Translations under genes and position numbers: made by a program | Shown here: piece by piece, positions 36,550-46,146 of the stretch | Numbering within the stretch: the stretch's first letter is position 1 | Layout of the letters: every line of letters begins with the position of its first letter | Notes under the pieces: generated by a model | The model's database searches: none | The model's input: the letters and a program-made list of their open reading frames with translations, nothing else | What the model was told of the DNA's origin: nothing | Source: Sphingobacteriales bacterium 16-39-50 | Lineage (GTDB): Bacteria; Bacteroidota; Bacteroidia; Sphingobacteriales; Sphingobacteriaceae | Direction of reading: 5' to 3' | Assembly (NCBI GenBank): GCA_002257025.1 | Contig: NCHA01000015.1 | Coordinates: 1 to 60,932 of the forward strand | DNA length: 60,932 bases

Positions 36550-37755
36550 ATGAGTTTAGCAAAGAAAGCATTAGAACAAGGAAAAGGAATTCTCAGATTA
36601 GCCCCGACCTGGGTACCCCGTTCATTTTGCGTACCGGGAAGAAGAATCAAATTGCACCCGGATGATTATTATGTACTTGGCGGGCAACGTGGTGGTATTG
36701 ATGAAAGATGGTTATCCTCTACCACACCGGCACAAAACGGACCACTTACCGGAAAGAACGAAGGACTAAGTGCCGTAGTTTATAATGAAGGAGGAAAAGA
36801 TGAGCAGTTTTTATTAAAAGATGCCATTGATGAGCTTAAAGGTGAGATTATCGGAGACCGCCTCTGGAATGAACACCAAAGCTGGCCGATGTATTCCAAA
36901 TTCTTTGACAATATGGGTCCCCTGCCCCATCATATTCATCACAATGATGAACATGCTGCCAAAATTGGGCAAAAAGGTAAACCTGAAGCCTATTATTTTC
37001 CTCCACAACTAAACAATCATGGAGGAGATTTCCCTTATACCTTCTTTGGTATTGCCCCGGGAACTACCAAAGCGCAAATCAGGGAATGTCTGGTGAATTT
37101 CACAAAAGGCGATAATAAACTAACCACTTATTCGCAGGCCTTTAAATTGGAACCGGGAACCGGATGGGATGTGCCTCCGGGCATGCTTCACGCACCCGGA
37201 AGTATGTGTACCTATGAACCACAAAAAGCTTCTGACGTTTTCGCGATGTATCAATCGCTTGTTAATGAAGCAATTATACCAGAAGAATTACTTTGGAATG
37301 GAACGCCTAAAGACAGGATTGGTGATTATGACCAGTTGATGGAAGTAATCGACTGGGATCTGAATGTAAATCCAAATATTCTGGAAACCCGGTTTATGCT
37401 CCCGAAACCTGTGAAAGCTCTGGCTGAAATGGAAGCTGACGGATATATTGAAAACTGGATCTGCTACAGATCAGCGGCATTCAGCGCGAAAGAGCTTACT
37501 GTTTTACCCGGACAAACAGTTACAATCAGGGATAATGCATGCTATGGCATGATCGTGATGCAGGGGCATGGTAAATTTGGGGTATGGGATATTGAAACAC
37601 CTGCTTTGATCAGATATGGGCAACTTACAAATGATGAATTCTTTGTGTCTGAAAAAGCTGCAAAAGAAGGCGTGCGTATCAGTAACCCTTCCAAAACTGA
37701 CCCAATTGTTATACTGAAACATTTCGGTCCGGAAAACCCGGATCTTATTTTGTAA
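36550..37755 (+). CDS. Cupin-fold, phosphomannose-isomerase-like protein
   Basis: A 401-residue soluble protein. The probable metal site is PHHIHHNDEH (H127, H128, H130, H131, E134) with a distant PPGMLHAPGS (H214), the arrangement of cupin-type sugar isomerases. A second cupin-like region lies near residues 310-390 (LTVLPGQTVTIRDNACYGMIVMQGHG). It has no signal peptide. I do not know a named enzyme with this sequence. Gene spacing of 33 bp upstream and 18 bp downstream places it firmly in the operon between DUF4432 and a TIM-barrel isomerase. A sugar or keto-sugar isomerase is the best guess. Confidence 0.75.
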   Translation: MSLAKKALEQGKGILRLAPTWVPRSFCVPGRRIKLHPDDYYVLGGQRGGIDERWLSSTTPAQNGPLTGKNEGLSAVVYNEGGKDEQFLLKDAIDELKGEIIGDRLWNEHQSWPMYSKFFDNMGPLPHHIHHNDEHAAKIGQKGKPEAYYFPPQLNNHGGDFPYTFFGIAPGTTKAQIRECLVNFTKGDNKLTTYSQAFKLEPGTGWDVPPGMLHAPGSMCTYEPQKASDVFAMYQSLVNEAIIPEELLWNGTPKDRIGDYDQLMEVIDWDLNVNPNILETRFMLPKPVKALAEMEADGYIENWICYRSAAFSAKELTVLPGQTVTIRDNACYGMIVMQGHGKFGVWDIETPALIRYGQLTNDEFFVSEKAAKEGVRISNPSKTDPIVILKHFGPENPDLIL

Positions 37756-37773
37756 TTATTAAAAAATTCAAAT

Positions 37774-38799
37774 ATGGCTGAGAACATTTATCCAAAACTT
37801 CACAATGCTACATGGCCTGGCATTGTGGGAAAAGGTCCTGATTCAGAACCACCAATTTCATTAGAGAAAATGCTTGAGATGACTGCCGCTGCAGAAGTCG
37901 ACGGTGTTAAATTCGATGGCGTGGATGTTGGTCTTTTTGACCCATCAATAAATTTAGATGATCTGGATGGCATTAAAAGACTGGCTGATCAGGTTAGCAA
38001 ACATAATTTAGTAATTGGCAGTCTGGTTGCACCCATTTGGGGCGGACCGGCTATGGGTACCAAAGAAGATCGTGCAAATTTTGTAGATCAGGTACGTAAA
38101 TCATGTGTTTATGGTCAAAAACTGAAAGAAATGGGTATACGCCCATATGGTGTAGTTCGCATTGATTCAGCCAGTAGTGTTGAAGACTGGGCGAAAGATC
38201 CTGTTAATAATACTAAACTCATCGCTCAAACTTTCAGGGAAGCATGTGATGTGGCAGCCGATTATGGTGAAAAACTAGCCGCTGAAGGTGAAATTTGCTG
38301 GGGTGGTATGCATAGCTGGAGAGCGATGCTGAACACACTTGAAGCAGTAGATCGCCCGAATATCGGCTTCCAGGCAGATATGTCTCATACTTTTCTGTAT
38401 CTCCTGGGTTATAATTCCCCTGAAGATCGCATTTTACCATTAGATTATCAGTGGAATGACCGTGAAACGCTGACAGAGGGACTGAAAAAATTAACCGCTG
38501 CATTGCGCCCATGGACTTTAGATTTTCACGTTGCTCAGAATGATGGAACAGCTTATGGCTCAGGTTCACATGATAAAACAGGAAGACATTGCCAGGCAAC
38601 AGATCCCAATGGTAAATTAGATATTGCTATCGATGCCGGACATTGGCTTCGCAATGAAAATGGAGAATTGACCAAAGCATTTAAACATATCTGCTGGGAT
38701 GGTTGCATGTTTCCAAATGCTGTTTTAGAGCAACAAAAAACGTGGAATGATATCCTGGCGGCAATGATCAAAGTTCGTAATTTAAATAGCTGGTCTTAA
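37774..38799 (+). CDS. Xylose-isomerase-like TIM-barrel protein
   Basis: A 341-residue protein of the sugar phosphate isomerase/epimerase (AP endonuclease 2) TIM-barrel family. Metal-binding positions are suggested by [43 protein letters not shown] and DIAIDAGHW. There is no signal peptide. Relatives act in inositol, levoglucosan (LgdB-type) and 3-keto-glycoside pathways as isomerases or lyases. It lies 18 bp after the cupin-like gene and 37 bp before a Gfo/Idh dehydrogenase. Such dehydrogenase-barrel pairs typically oxidise a sugar at C3 and then cleave or epimerise it. Exact reaction unknown. Confidence 0.85.
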   Translation: MAENIYPKLHNATWPGIVGKGPDSEPPISLEKMLEMTAAAEVDGVKFDGVDVGLFDPSINLDDLDGIKRLADQVSKHNLVIGSLVAPIWGGPAMGTKEDRANFVDQVRKSCVYGQKLKEMGIRPYGVVRIDSASSVEDWAKDPVNNTKLIAQTFREACDVAADYGEKLAAEGEICWGGMHSWRAMLNTLEAVDRPNIGFQADMSHTFLYLLGYNSPEDRILPLDYQWNDRETLTEGLKKLTAALRPWTLDFHVAQNDGTAYGSGSHDKTGRHCQATDPNGKLDIAIDAGHWLRNENGELTKAFKHICWDGCMFPNAVLEQQKTWNDILAAMIKVRNLNSWS

Positions 38800-38836
38800 G
38801 TAATTAATTGATTAGTTGAAATTTTAAAATACTATA

Positions 38837-39979
38837 ATGGCTAATAAAAAAGAATTAAGAATCGGGTTAATTGGATGTGGCTTTATGGGCCGAACCCATT
38901 CGAATGGATACAAAAGAGTTAGTGATTTTTTCCCTGAATTAGAATATCGTCCGGTTTTAAAAGCAGTTTGCTCCCGCAGTAAAGAGAAAGTTCAGGCTTT
39001 TGCTGAACAATGGGTTTATGAATCCTTTGAAACAGATTGGAAAGCGCTGATTGCCCGTGAGGATATTGATGCTATTGACATTTGTGCACCTAATAATATG
39101 CATGCAGAGATTGCTATCGCTGCAGCAGCTGCAGGCAAAATGATCCTCTGTGAGAAACCTCTATCGCGAACATTAGCAGAAGGAGTAGCCATGGTGGATG
39201 CGATTGAAAAGGCAGGTGTACCCAATACAGTATGGTATAATTATCGCCGTGTTCCGGCAGTTACTTTAGCCAAACAAATTATCGATTCCGGTAAACTGGG
39301 CAAAATATTTCACTATAGAGCCAATTTTCTGCAGGACTGGACTATCAATGCTGATCTGCCACAGGGTGGTGAGGGCCTATGGCGTCTGGATATAGATGCC
39401 GCGGGATCTGGCGTTACGGGCGATCTGTTGGCGCATTGTATTGATACCGCCATCTGGTTAAATGGAGGCATTAAGGATGTTTCTGCACTTACCGAAACAT
39501 TCGTGAAAGAACGTATGCATCAGCTGACCGGTAAAAAGGAAAAAGTAGGAATAGACGATGCCTGTATTTTCCATTGCCACTTTAATAATGGATCCTTAGG
39601 ACTGTTTGAATCTACAAGATATGCCCGCGGACATAAAGCCCTGTACACCTTTGAAATAAATGGTGAACATGCTTCCATTCGTTGGGATCTGCATGACCTG
39701 AACCGCCTGGAATATTTTGACCATGCTGATGATTCAATCGTTCGTGGATGGCGCTCCATTCATGTAACTGATGGCGATCAGCCTTATATGGATAAATGGT
39801 GGGTCCCAGGACTTTCGATCGGTTACGAGCATTCATTTGTGCATCAGGTAGCCGATTTCCTGAAATGTCTGGAAACCGGTAAGCCCTGCTCTCCTACTTT
39901 TAAAGAGGCACTCGAAACTCAAAAAGTGTGTGAAGCAGTAATCGATTCTGCCAATACCAGAAGCTGGAAAACCATTTAG
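38837..39979 (+). CDS. Gfo/Idh/MocA family oxidoreductase, cytoplasmic
   Basis: A 380-residue NAD(P)-dependent dehydrogenase. The Rossmann motif is [50 protein letters not shown] contains the conserved catalytic-type Lys of [22 protein letters not shown] carries the His/Asp of the C-terminal domain. There is no export signal, unlike the second family member at 41785. The family oxidises sugars, often at C3, or cyclitols. Following the barrel protein by 37 bp, it is likely the cytoplasmic dehydrogenase or reductase of the pathway. Close relatives are annotated as inositol, levoglucosan or glycoside 3-dehydrogenases; substrate is open. Confidence 0.92.
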   Translation: MANKKELRIGLIGCGFMGRTHSNGYKRVSDFFPELEYRPVLKAVCSRSKEKVQAFAEQWVYESFETDWKALIAREDIDAIDICAPNNMHAEIAIAAAAAGKMILCEKPLSRTLAEGVAMVDAIEKAGVPNTVWYNYRRVPAVTLAKQIIDSGKLGKIFHYRANFLQDWTINADLPQGGEGLWRLDIDAAGSGVTGDLLAHCIDTAIWLNGGIKDVSALTETFVKERMHQLTGKKEKVGIDDACIFHCHFNNGSLGLFESTRYARGHKALYTFEINGEHASIRWDLHDLNRLEYFDHADDSIVRGWRSIHVTDGDQPYMDKWWVPGLSIGYEHSFVHQVADFLKCLETGKPCSPTFKEALETQKVCEAVIDSANTRSWKTI

Positions 39980-40038
39980 TCAATTTGAAAGCAGATTCTA
40001 AAATCATTAAATATTAATCCATTTTATAGCTATTGATC

Positions 40039-40821
40039 ATGTACAAGAAAATTAATTCAATTCAGGGGTATTTAATATTGGGATTTCTCCCGCTATTTAT
40101 AATCCTTGCAGGCTATAAAATGGCTGATACCAATGGACCCAAACAAAAAGGCTTTGTCCAAATTTTTGATGGCAAAACTCTCAATGGCTGGGAAGGTGAT
40201 CCTGCCTACTGGAGAGTTGAGAATGGCAATATTGTTGGAGAAATTACGCCGGCAACCCTGCTTAAACGCAATTCCTTTCTGATTTGGCGTGGAGGTATGC
40301 CTGCTGATTTTGAACTTACTTTAGAGTTTAAAATCACAAAGGCTGGCAATAGTGGTATAAATTACCGAAGTGAAGAGCTCAAGGATATCCCCTACGCATT
40401 AAAAGGCTACCAATTGGATATTGATGGCGCAAACCGGTATACCGGACAAAATTATGAAGAACGTGGAAGGACTACACTGGCCTACAGAGGGCAAAAAACA
40501 AGTATAAAAGCTCAAAATACAGAAGATGCTAATGGAACTGTACAATCAAAAATTAAAAATAATGCATGGACAGATTTAACTGTAACAGGTTCGCTGGGAG
40601 AATCTGATGCCTTGCTGCAAAAGATAAATAGTGAGGATTGGAATACATGCCGATTGGTAGCAAAGGGTAATCGGCTAAAACACTATATCAATGGAGTATT
40701 AATGAGTGATGTTACAGATAATGACAAGGTTAACGGAAAATCAAAAGGGATGTTAGGCATGCAGGTTCATGTCGGCCCGCCAATGAAGGTGGAGTATCGC
40801 AAGATTATGATAAAGCAATAA
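40039..40821 (+). CDS. DUF1080 (3-keto-disaccharide hydrolase family) protein
   Basis: About 260 residues. An N-terminal hydrophobic signal or anchor (YLILGFLPLFIILAGYKMA) places it in the periplasm. The DUF1080 concanavalin-like fold shows VQIFDGKTLNGWEGDPAYWRVENGNIVGE, DFELTLEFKITKAGNSGINYRSE and YQLDIDGANRYTGQNYEERGR. ISDV-like DWNTCRLVAKGNRLKHYINGV follows. Members cleave 3-keto-glycosides formed by Gfo/Idh oxidases. The ATG at 40039 is preferred over an upstream TTG. It sits between two Gfo/Idh genes, the arrangement expected for non-hydrolytic glycoside breakdown through C3 oxidation. Confidence 0.92.
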   Translation: MYKKINSIQGYLILGFLPLFIILAGYKMADTNGPKQKGFVQIFDGKTLNGWEGDPAYWRVENGNIVGEITPATLLKRNSFLIWRGGMPADFELTLEFKITKAGNSGINYRSEELKDIPYALKGYQLDIDGANRYTGQNYEERGRTTLAYRGQKTSIKAQNTEDANGTVQSKIKNNAWTDLTVTGSLGESDALLQKINSEDWNTCRLVAKGNRLKHYINGVLMSDVTDNDKVNGKSKGMLGMQVHVGPPMKVEYRKIMIKQ

Positions 40822-40899
40822 TTATACTGAAAGGCTGGAACCAGTTTAATATCAATCCTGATACAAGAACATAATTACTACAATTAATTAAACTATAAA

Positions 40900-41748
40900 A
40901 TGAAATTTGGCATTAATACCTTCCTGTTTACCTCTCCGTTTACAAATGAGAGTGTTGATTTGTTCCCTAAATTCAAATCATGGGGTTTTGACTCTGTGGA
41001 AATAGCGATTGAGGATCCTTCGCATATAGATCCGAATGTCATCAGGAAGGCATTGGATGAGAGTGGTTTGAAATGCGGCTCAATCTGTGCTGCTATGGGT
41101 CCCGGCCGCGATCTAAGGGGAACAGTTCAGGATCAGCAGACAGCTATTACTTACATCAAAAGTATTCTCGATATGATGCCTGTTTTAGGTTGCGGCATCC
41201 TGATCGGACCACTTTACTCTGCGGTAGGACGTGCCGAATTAGTGAGTAAGGAAGATTATGCAAAACAATGGGAAACTGTTGCTACCCATTTAAAAATGCT
41301 GGCAGATTATGCTGAAAAATTAGGTGTAAAAATGGCGATTGAGCCGCTGAACAGATATGAAACCGATTTTATCAATACCTGTGAGCAGGGTTTAAAAATG
41401 GTTAATCAGGTTAACAGCAAGGCTTTGATGCTTCAACTGGACACCTATCACATGAATATAGAAGAAAAGGATCCCTACCAGGCGATATTACATGCAGGGA
41501 GTAAACTGGGGCATTTCCACGCCTGCGGCTCAGATCGTGGAACACCCGGTGGTGATCAGATCAATTGGGACAGAATTAGTTCCGCTCTCCATCAGGTTAA
41601 ATATGATGGAGAAGTAGTGATTGAATCCTTTATTCCTGATATTGAAATGATTGCGAAGGCCGCATCCATCTGGAGACAATTTGAACCTTCACAGGAAGAT
41701 ATAGCAATTAAAGGATTGAAATTTCTAAGATCTTCTTTAATCAAATAG
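40900..41748 (+). CDS. Ketose 3-epimerase-like TIM-barrel protein
   Basis: A 282-residue protein of the D-tagatose/D-psicose 3-epimerase group. It opens MKFGINTFLFTSPF. The four metal ligands expected for the family are visible as E148 (AIEPLNRYE), D181 (LQLDTYHMN), H207 (GHFHACGS) and E242 (VVIESF), with SDRGTPGGDQINW between the last two. It has no signal peptide. Family members epimerise ketoses at C3 using Mn or Co. It follows DUF1080 by 78 bp and precedes the Tat-exported Gfo/Idh gene by 36 bp. A keto-sugar epimerase or isomerase in the same pathway is likely. Confidence 0.9.
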   Translation: MKFGINTFLFTSPFTNESVDLFPKFKSWGFDSVEIAIEDPSHIDPNVIRKALDESGLKCGSICAAMGPGRDLRGTVQDQQTAITYIKSILDMMPVLGCGILIGPLYSAVGRAELVSKEDYAKQWETVATHLKMLADYAEKLGVKMAIEPLNRYETDFINTCEQGLKMVNQVNSKALMLQLDTYHMNIEEKDPYQAILHAGSKLGHFHACGSDRGTPGGDQINWDRISSALHQVKYDGEVVIESFIPDIEMIAKAASIWRQFEPSQEDIAIKGLKFLRSSLIK

Positions 41749-41784
41749 TACTGGAGTTGAAACCAATATTTTAAACCTTATGTT

Positions 41785-42900
41785 ATGGATTCAAGACGTA
41801 ATTTTTTGCAAACACTAAGTGCTTCAATACTTGCTTTATCTATACCCCAAACCGGTTTTGCGAGCCTTGATGATTTTTACAACCAGCCTTATGAAGGCCC
41901 TGTTCTTCGGGTTGCAATCATGGGTCTGGGTAGTTATGGAACCCGGGTAGCTGAGGCTATGCAAGCCTGTAAGATGGCTAAATTAGTCGGGGTAATCAGT
42001 GGTACGCCTTCTAAAATAAAGAACTGGCAGAGCAAGTATAATATTCCAGAGAAAAACTGTTACAACTACGGGAATTTCGATCTCATTAAAGATAATCCCG
42101 ACATTGATGCAGTGTACGTAATTACTCCGAATGCTCTGCATCACGATCAGGTAATACGTGTTGCCAAAGCTGGCAAACATGTTATTTGCGAAAAACCAAT
42201 GGCTTTGAATGCCAAAGAAGGGCAGGAAATGATTGAAGCCTGCAGGAAAGCGAATGTCAAATTACTGGTAGGATACAGAATGCACTTTGAGCCTAAAACC
42301 CTTGAAATTATCCGGATGCGGAAAGAAGGGGAATTGGGAAAAATTATGTTTTTTCAGGGATTAAGCGGCTTCAAAATTGGCGACCCTACTCAGTGGCGAT
42401 TGAATAAGCAATTGGCAGGAGGAGGCTCACTAATGGACATAGGCATTTATGCAATAAATGGTGCACGTTATATGGTAGGCGAAGAGCCTGTTTGGGTTAC
42501 TGCACAAGAAACTAAAACTAATCCTGAGAAATTTAAAGAAGGCGTTGATGAAACCATTCAATTTCAATTCGGCTTTCCGGGTGGAGCGGTAGCATCCTGT
42601 TTGTCAAGCTACAATATGAGTAATCTGGATCGCTTTTTCCTAACTGCTGAAAAAGGATTTGCCGAATTACAACCCTCAACCGGTTATGGACCCATCAGGG
42701 GTCGCACTAATAAAGGCGAATTAAATCATCCGCATGTTACTCACCAGACTGTACAAATGGAAAAGATGGCAGGTATAATATTGGCAAATGAATCTGCCCA
42801 GGTACCTGTAGATGGCGAAGAAGCTCTAAAAGACCTGAAAATTATTGATGCGATCTATTTAGCAGTTAAAACAGGTAAAAAAATAAATTTAAAGTTGTAA
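41785..42900 (+). CDS. Gfo/Idh/MocA oxidoreductase with Tat-like signal
   Basis: A 371-residue oxidoreductase with an N-terminal export signal (SRRNFLQTLSASILALSIPQTGFA), of twin-arginine type like glucose-fructose oxidoreductase, which binds its NADP tightly. The cofactor motif is AIMGLGSYGTRVAEAM. VITPNALHHDQVIRVAKAGKHVICEKPMAL and GGGSLMDIGIYAINGARYM follow. Being periplasmic, it could oxidise sugars with a bound cofactor that is then reoxidised by the cluster's cytochromes. It lies 36 bp after the epimerase-like gene and 45 bp before the large heme protein. Substrate unknown. Confidence 0.92.
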   Translation: MDSRRNFLQTLSASILALSIPQTGFASLDDFYNQPYEGPVLRVAIMGLGSYGTRVAEAMQACKMAKLVGVISGTPSKIKNWQSKYNIPEKNCYNYGNFDLIKDNPDIDAVYVITPNALHHDQVIRVAKAGKHVICEKPMALNAKEGQEMIEACRKANVKLLVGYRMHFEPKTLEIIRMRKEGELGKIMFFQGLSGFKIGDPTQWRLNKQLAGGGSLMDIGIYAINGARYMVGEEPVWVTAQETKTNPEKFKEGVDETIQFQFGFPGGAVASCLSSYNMSNLDRFFLTAEKGFAELQPSTGYGPIRGRTNKGELNHPHVTHQTVQMEKMAGIILANESAQVPVDGEEALKDLKIIDAIYLAVKTGKKINLKL

Positions 42901-42945
42901 ATGAATTTCTGGTAAACCCCTTACAGTAAAATAAGCACCAAGAAC

Positions 42946-45900
42946 ATGATAATACCTCGGAAAAAGAATTTGAAAGTACTGCTCTACACCCTAACTCTGG
43001 TGCTAATTGTATTAACTGCCTTTAAGTTTACACAATCTGATTCAACTGCCTTAAAAATTAAAAAAGGTGATCACATCATTTTAATTGGAAACAACCTTGG
43101 CTCAAGGATGATGAACTACGGGTATTTTGAAACAGAAATGCAGCTTCGATATCCCGATAGCATGCTGTATATCAGGAATATGTGCGATGGTGGAGATACA
43201 CCAGGTTTCAGGGCACACTCTGGTCGTGCATTACCCTGGGCGTTCCCTGGTGCTGAAAAATTTCAGACTGAACTTGCAAAAAACTCAAACAGCGAAGGCT
43301 TTTATGATAGTCCGGATACCTGGATCACAAACCATAAGGCAGATATAATCATTGCATTCTTTGGTTACAATGAGTCTTTTCAGGGACCTATGGGGCTGGA
43401 AAACTATAAAACTGAACTTGAAGCCTTCATAATTCATACCCTAAAACAAAAGTATAATGGAAAAACATCTCCGCAACTTGCACTTGTTTCACCCATTGCT
43501 TTTGAAGACCTGTCGGGGCAGATGGACCTTCCGAATGGTAAAGCTGAAAATAAAAATATGGAGCTTTATTCTAAGGCAATGAAAGAAGTTGCAGCAAAGC
43601 ATAAAGTTCACTTTTTAGATGTCTTCACGCCGAGTAAGGCTTGGTATGCTGCCAATGAAAAACCAATGACCATCGATGGATCACAGTTCACAGAAGCGGC
43701 CTATGCTAAATTTGCACCGCTCCTGGCAGATGGGCTTTTCGGTAAAACGAAGGTGAAACCTGCTGTTGAAAGCAATCGTAAACTGGTTCATGCTGCAGTT
43801 CAAGAGAAAAACTGGATGTGGCATAATGATATTAAAATCCCCAATGGGGTGCATGTTTTTGGGCGCAGATATAATCCCTTTGGACAGGATAATTACCCTA
43901 CAGAGCTTAAAAAGATCAGGGAAATGACGCTTATCAGGGATAAGGCTATCTGGCTGGCTTTAAAAGGAGAAAAGATGGATCTGGATGCTGCTGATAAGAA
44001 TACAGTAGCATTACCAAAGATTGAGACCAATTACAATCCTGACAAAAACGGCAGTCTTAAATACCTTTATGGTGAAGAAGCCCTGGCGAAATTTAAACTG
44101 CCTGCGGGATACAAAATCGAGCTTTTTGCTTCTGAGGTGGAATTTAAGGATATTGAGAATCCGGTGCAATTATCCTTTGATAATAAAGGAAGATTATGGG
44201 TTGCAACTATGCCAACTTATCCCCACTGGCAGCCGGGTGATAAAAAACCGAATGATAAGATCATCATTCTCGAAGATACTAACGGTGATGGCAAGGCCGA
44301 TAAACAAACTACCTTTTTAGATGGCATTCATTTACCTGTAGGCTTTGAGATCGCTCCTGAAGGTGTCTATGTTTCACAGGGCACCAATCTGGTACTTTAC
44401 AAGGACACGAATGGCGATAGTAAAGCTGATTCGAAAGAAATTCTTCTGAGTGGTTTTGATGACCATGATACACACCATGCACATCATGCCTATACCACTG
44501 ACCCTTCGGGTGCAATATACATGGGTGAGGGTGTCTTTTTACATACTAATGTGGAAACCTCCTACGGCCCTGTACGTGCCACCAATGGCGGTTTTTACAG
44601 ATATAATCCTGCAAGACATCATCTTGAACGAACCGCTCAACTCTCCATACCAAACCCTTGGGGTATCGCCTTTGATGATTGGGGACAGAACTTCTTTGCT
44701 GAGACTTCCGGACCGGATGTTCTCTGGATGATGCCGGGTTCTATCAAACCAAGATATGGTGTCGCTACTCATAAATCTACGAACCTGATTGAGGATAAAC
44801 ACCGTGTACGCCCAACCTCAGGGCTTGAATTCATTTCAAGCCGTCATTTTCCGGATGAGGTTCAGGGAGATATGCTGATCAATAATACTATTGGATTCCT
44901 CGGTACTAAACAACATATGATGCAGGAAAAGGGCACCGGCTATGCAACAAAGCACCGTCAGGATCTGCTGGTTTCAGAAGACAGAAATTTCCGTCCCGTG
45001 GATATGGAATTTGCACCGGATGGCTCACTTTATATTGTTGACTGGCATAATGTGCTGATCGGGCATATGCAGCATAATGTGCGCGATCCCTTGCGCGATC
45101 ATTCCCATGGGCGTATTTATCGCATTACCTATCCTTCCAGACCATTAGTAAAACCGGCTAAGATTGATGGTGCAAGCATTGAACAACTGCTTAACAATCT
45201 TAAGTTACCTGAATATCGGACCCGTTACCGGACTCGCAGAGAGCTTCGGGGACGTCCGGCTAATCAGGTTCTTGCCCAAATCACAAGCTGGACAGCCAAG
45301 CTTGATAAAAAAGACCCTCAATACGAGCATCATTTGCTTGAAGCATTATGGGTAAGCTGGGGACTAAACAAAGTTGATCAGAAACTCCTTCGTCAGCTAC
45401 TTCAGTCGAAGGATTATAGGGCACGTGCTGCTGTTGTACGCGTTTTAAGATATACCGGTCATCAGGTTGCTGATCAAACCAACTTACTGATGCAGGCTGC
45501 AGCTGATGTGCATGGACGTGTAAGGCTTGAAACAATTGTTACCGCCTCCTGGCTAGGAAAAGAAAAAGGCTTACCAATCGTTATGGAAGCTGGTAAAAAA
45601 CCACTGGACGAATGGATGGTTCCGGCATATGAAACAGCTATTGCTCACCTCAATGGATATGAACGTGCAGTTAAAAAGGAAGAACCAATTTTAACCGATC
45701 TTAAAGGAGCTGAACGCGAGCTTTTTGTCAAAGGAAAAGCAATTTACGCACGTGATGGCTTTTGCAATACCTGTCACCAGAGCGACGGAAAAGGGCTTGG
45801 CAGCTCAGGATTCCCACCGCTTGCAGGCACAAAATGGGTAACCGGAAATGAAGAAAGATTAATCAAACTAGTACTGAAGGGACTTTATGGCCCTATAGAA

Positions 45901-46125
45901 GTGCTTGATAAAAAATATCCGGGGCAGGTACCGATGACACCTTTCGCAGGAATGCTGAACGATGAGGAAGTTGCAGCGGTATTGACCTATGTTCGGAATT
46001 CATTTGGGAACAAGGCTTCGGCAATTTCTCCAGAGAAAGTAAAAATGACACGAGCGGCAGTCAAAGATAAAACAGGATTTTACTCACCCGAAGAATTACT
46101 AAATCAACATCCATTAGAGAAATAA
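42946..46125 (+). CDS. SGNH-hydrolase/PVC heme-binding propeller/cytochrome c fusion
   Basis: A 1059-residue secreted protein with an N-terminal hydrophobic segment (VLLYTLTLVLIVLTAFKF). Residues ~35-270 look like an SGNH/GDSL-type domain: GDHIILIGNNLGSRM, IIIAFFGYNESFQGP, then HFLDVF. Residues ~370-750 form the propeller with VQLSFDNKGRLWVATMPTYP and DTNGDGKADKQTTFLDGIHLPVGFE. HEAT-like repeats follow. The C-terminal cytochrome has C940-N-T-C943-H944 and SSGFPPLAGTKWVTG with a late Met ligand (VPMTPFAG). This combination is known from Planctomycetes and Bacteroidota. It probably couples ester removal or binding of substituted sugars to oxidation; that is inference. Confidence 0.9.
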   Translation: MIIPRKKNLKVLLYTLTLVLIVLTAFKFTQSDSTALKIKKGDHIILIGNNLGSRMMNYGYFETEMQLRYPDSMLYIRNMCDGGDTPGFRAHSGRALPWAFPGAEKFQTELAKNSNSEGFYDSPDTWITNHKADIIIAFFGYNESFQGPMGLENYKTELEAFIIHTLKQKYNGKTSPQLALVSPIAFEDLSGQMDLPNGKAENKNMELYSKAMKEVAAKHKVHFLDVFTPSKAWYAANEKPMTIDGSQFTEAAYAKFAPLLADGLFGKTKVKPAVESNRKLVHAAVQEKNWMWHNDIKIPNGVHVFGRRYNPFGQDNYPTELKKIREMTLIRDKAIWLALKGEKMDLDAADKNTVALPKIETNYNPDKNGSLKYLYGEEALAKFKLPAGYKIELFASEVEFKDIENPVQLSFDNKGRLWVATMPTYPHWQPGDKKPNDKIIILEDTNGDGKADKQTTFLDGIHLPVGFEIAPEGVYVSQGTNLVLYKDTNGDSKADSKEILLSGFDDHDTHHAHHAYTTDPSGAIYMGEGVFLHTNVETSYGPVRATNGGFYRYNPARHHLERTAQLSIPNPWGIAFDDWGQNFFAETSGPDVLWMMPGSIKPRYGVATHKSTNLIEDKHRVRPTSGLEFISSRHFPDEVQGDMLINNTIGFLGTKQHMMQEKGTGYATKHRQDLLVSEDRNFRPVDMEFAPDGSLYIVDWHNVLIGHMQHNVRDPLRDHSHGRIYRITYPSRPLVKPAKIDGASIEQLLNNLKLPEYRTRYRTRRELRGRPANQVLAQITSWTAKLDKKDPQYEHHLLEALWVSWGLNKVDQKLLRQLLQSKDYRARAAVVRVLRYTGHQVADQTNLLMQAAADVHGRVRLETIVTASWLGKEKGLPIVMEAGKKPLDEWMVPAYETAIAHLNGYERAVKKEEPILTDLKGAERELFVKGKAIYARDGFCNTCHQSDGKGLGSSGFPPLAGTKWVTGNEERLIKLVLKGLYGPIEVLDKKYPGQVPMTPFAGMLNDEEVAAVLTYVRNSFGNKASAISPEKVKMTRAAVKDKTGFYSPEELLNQHPLEK

Positions 46126-46146
46126 ACTCATTCAGAAGAAATAAAA

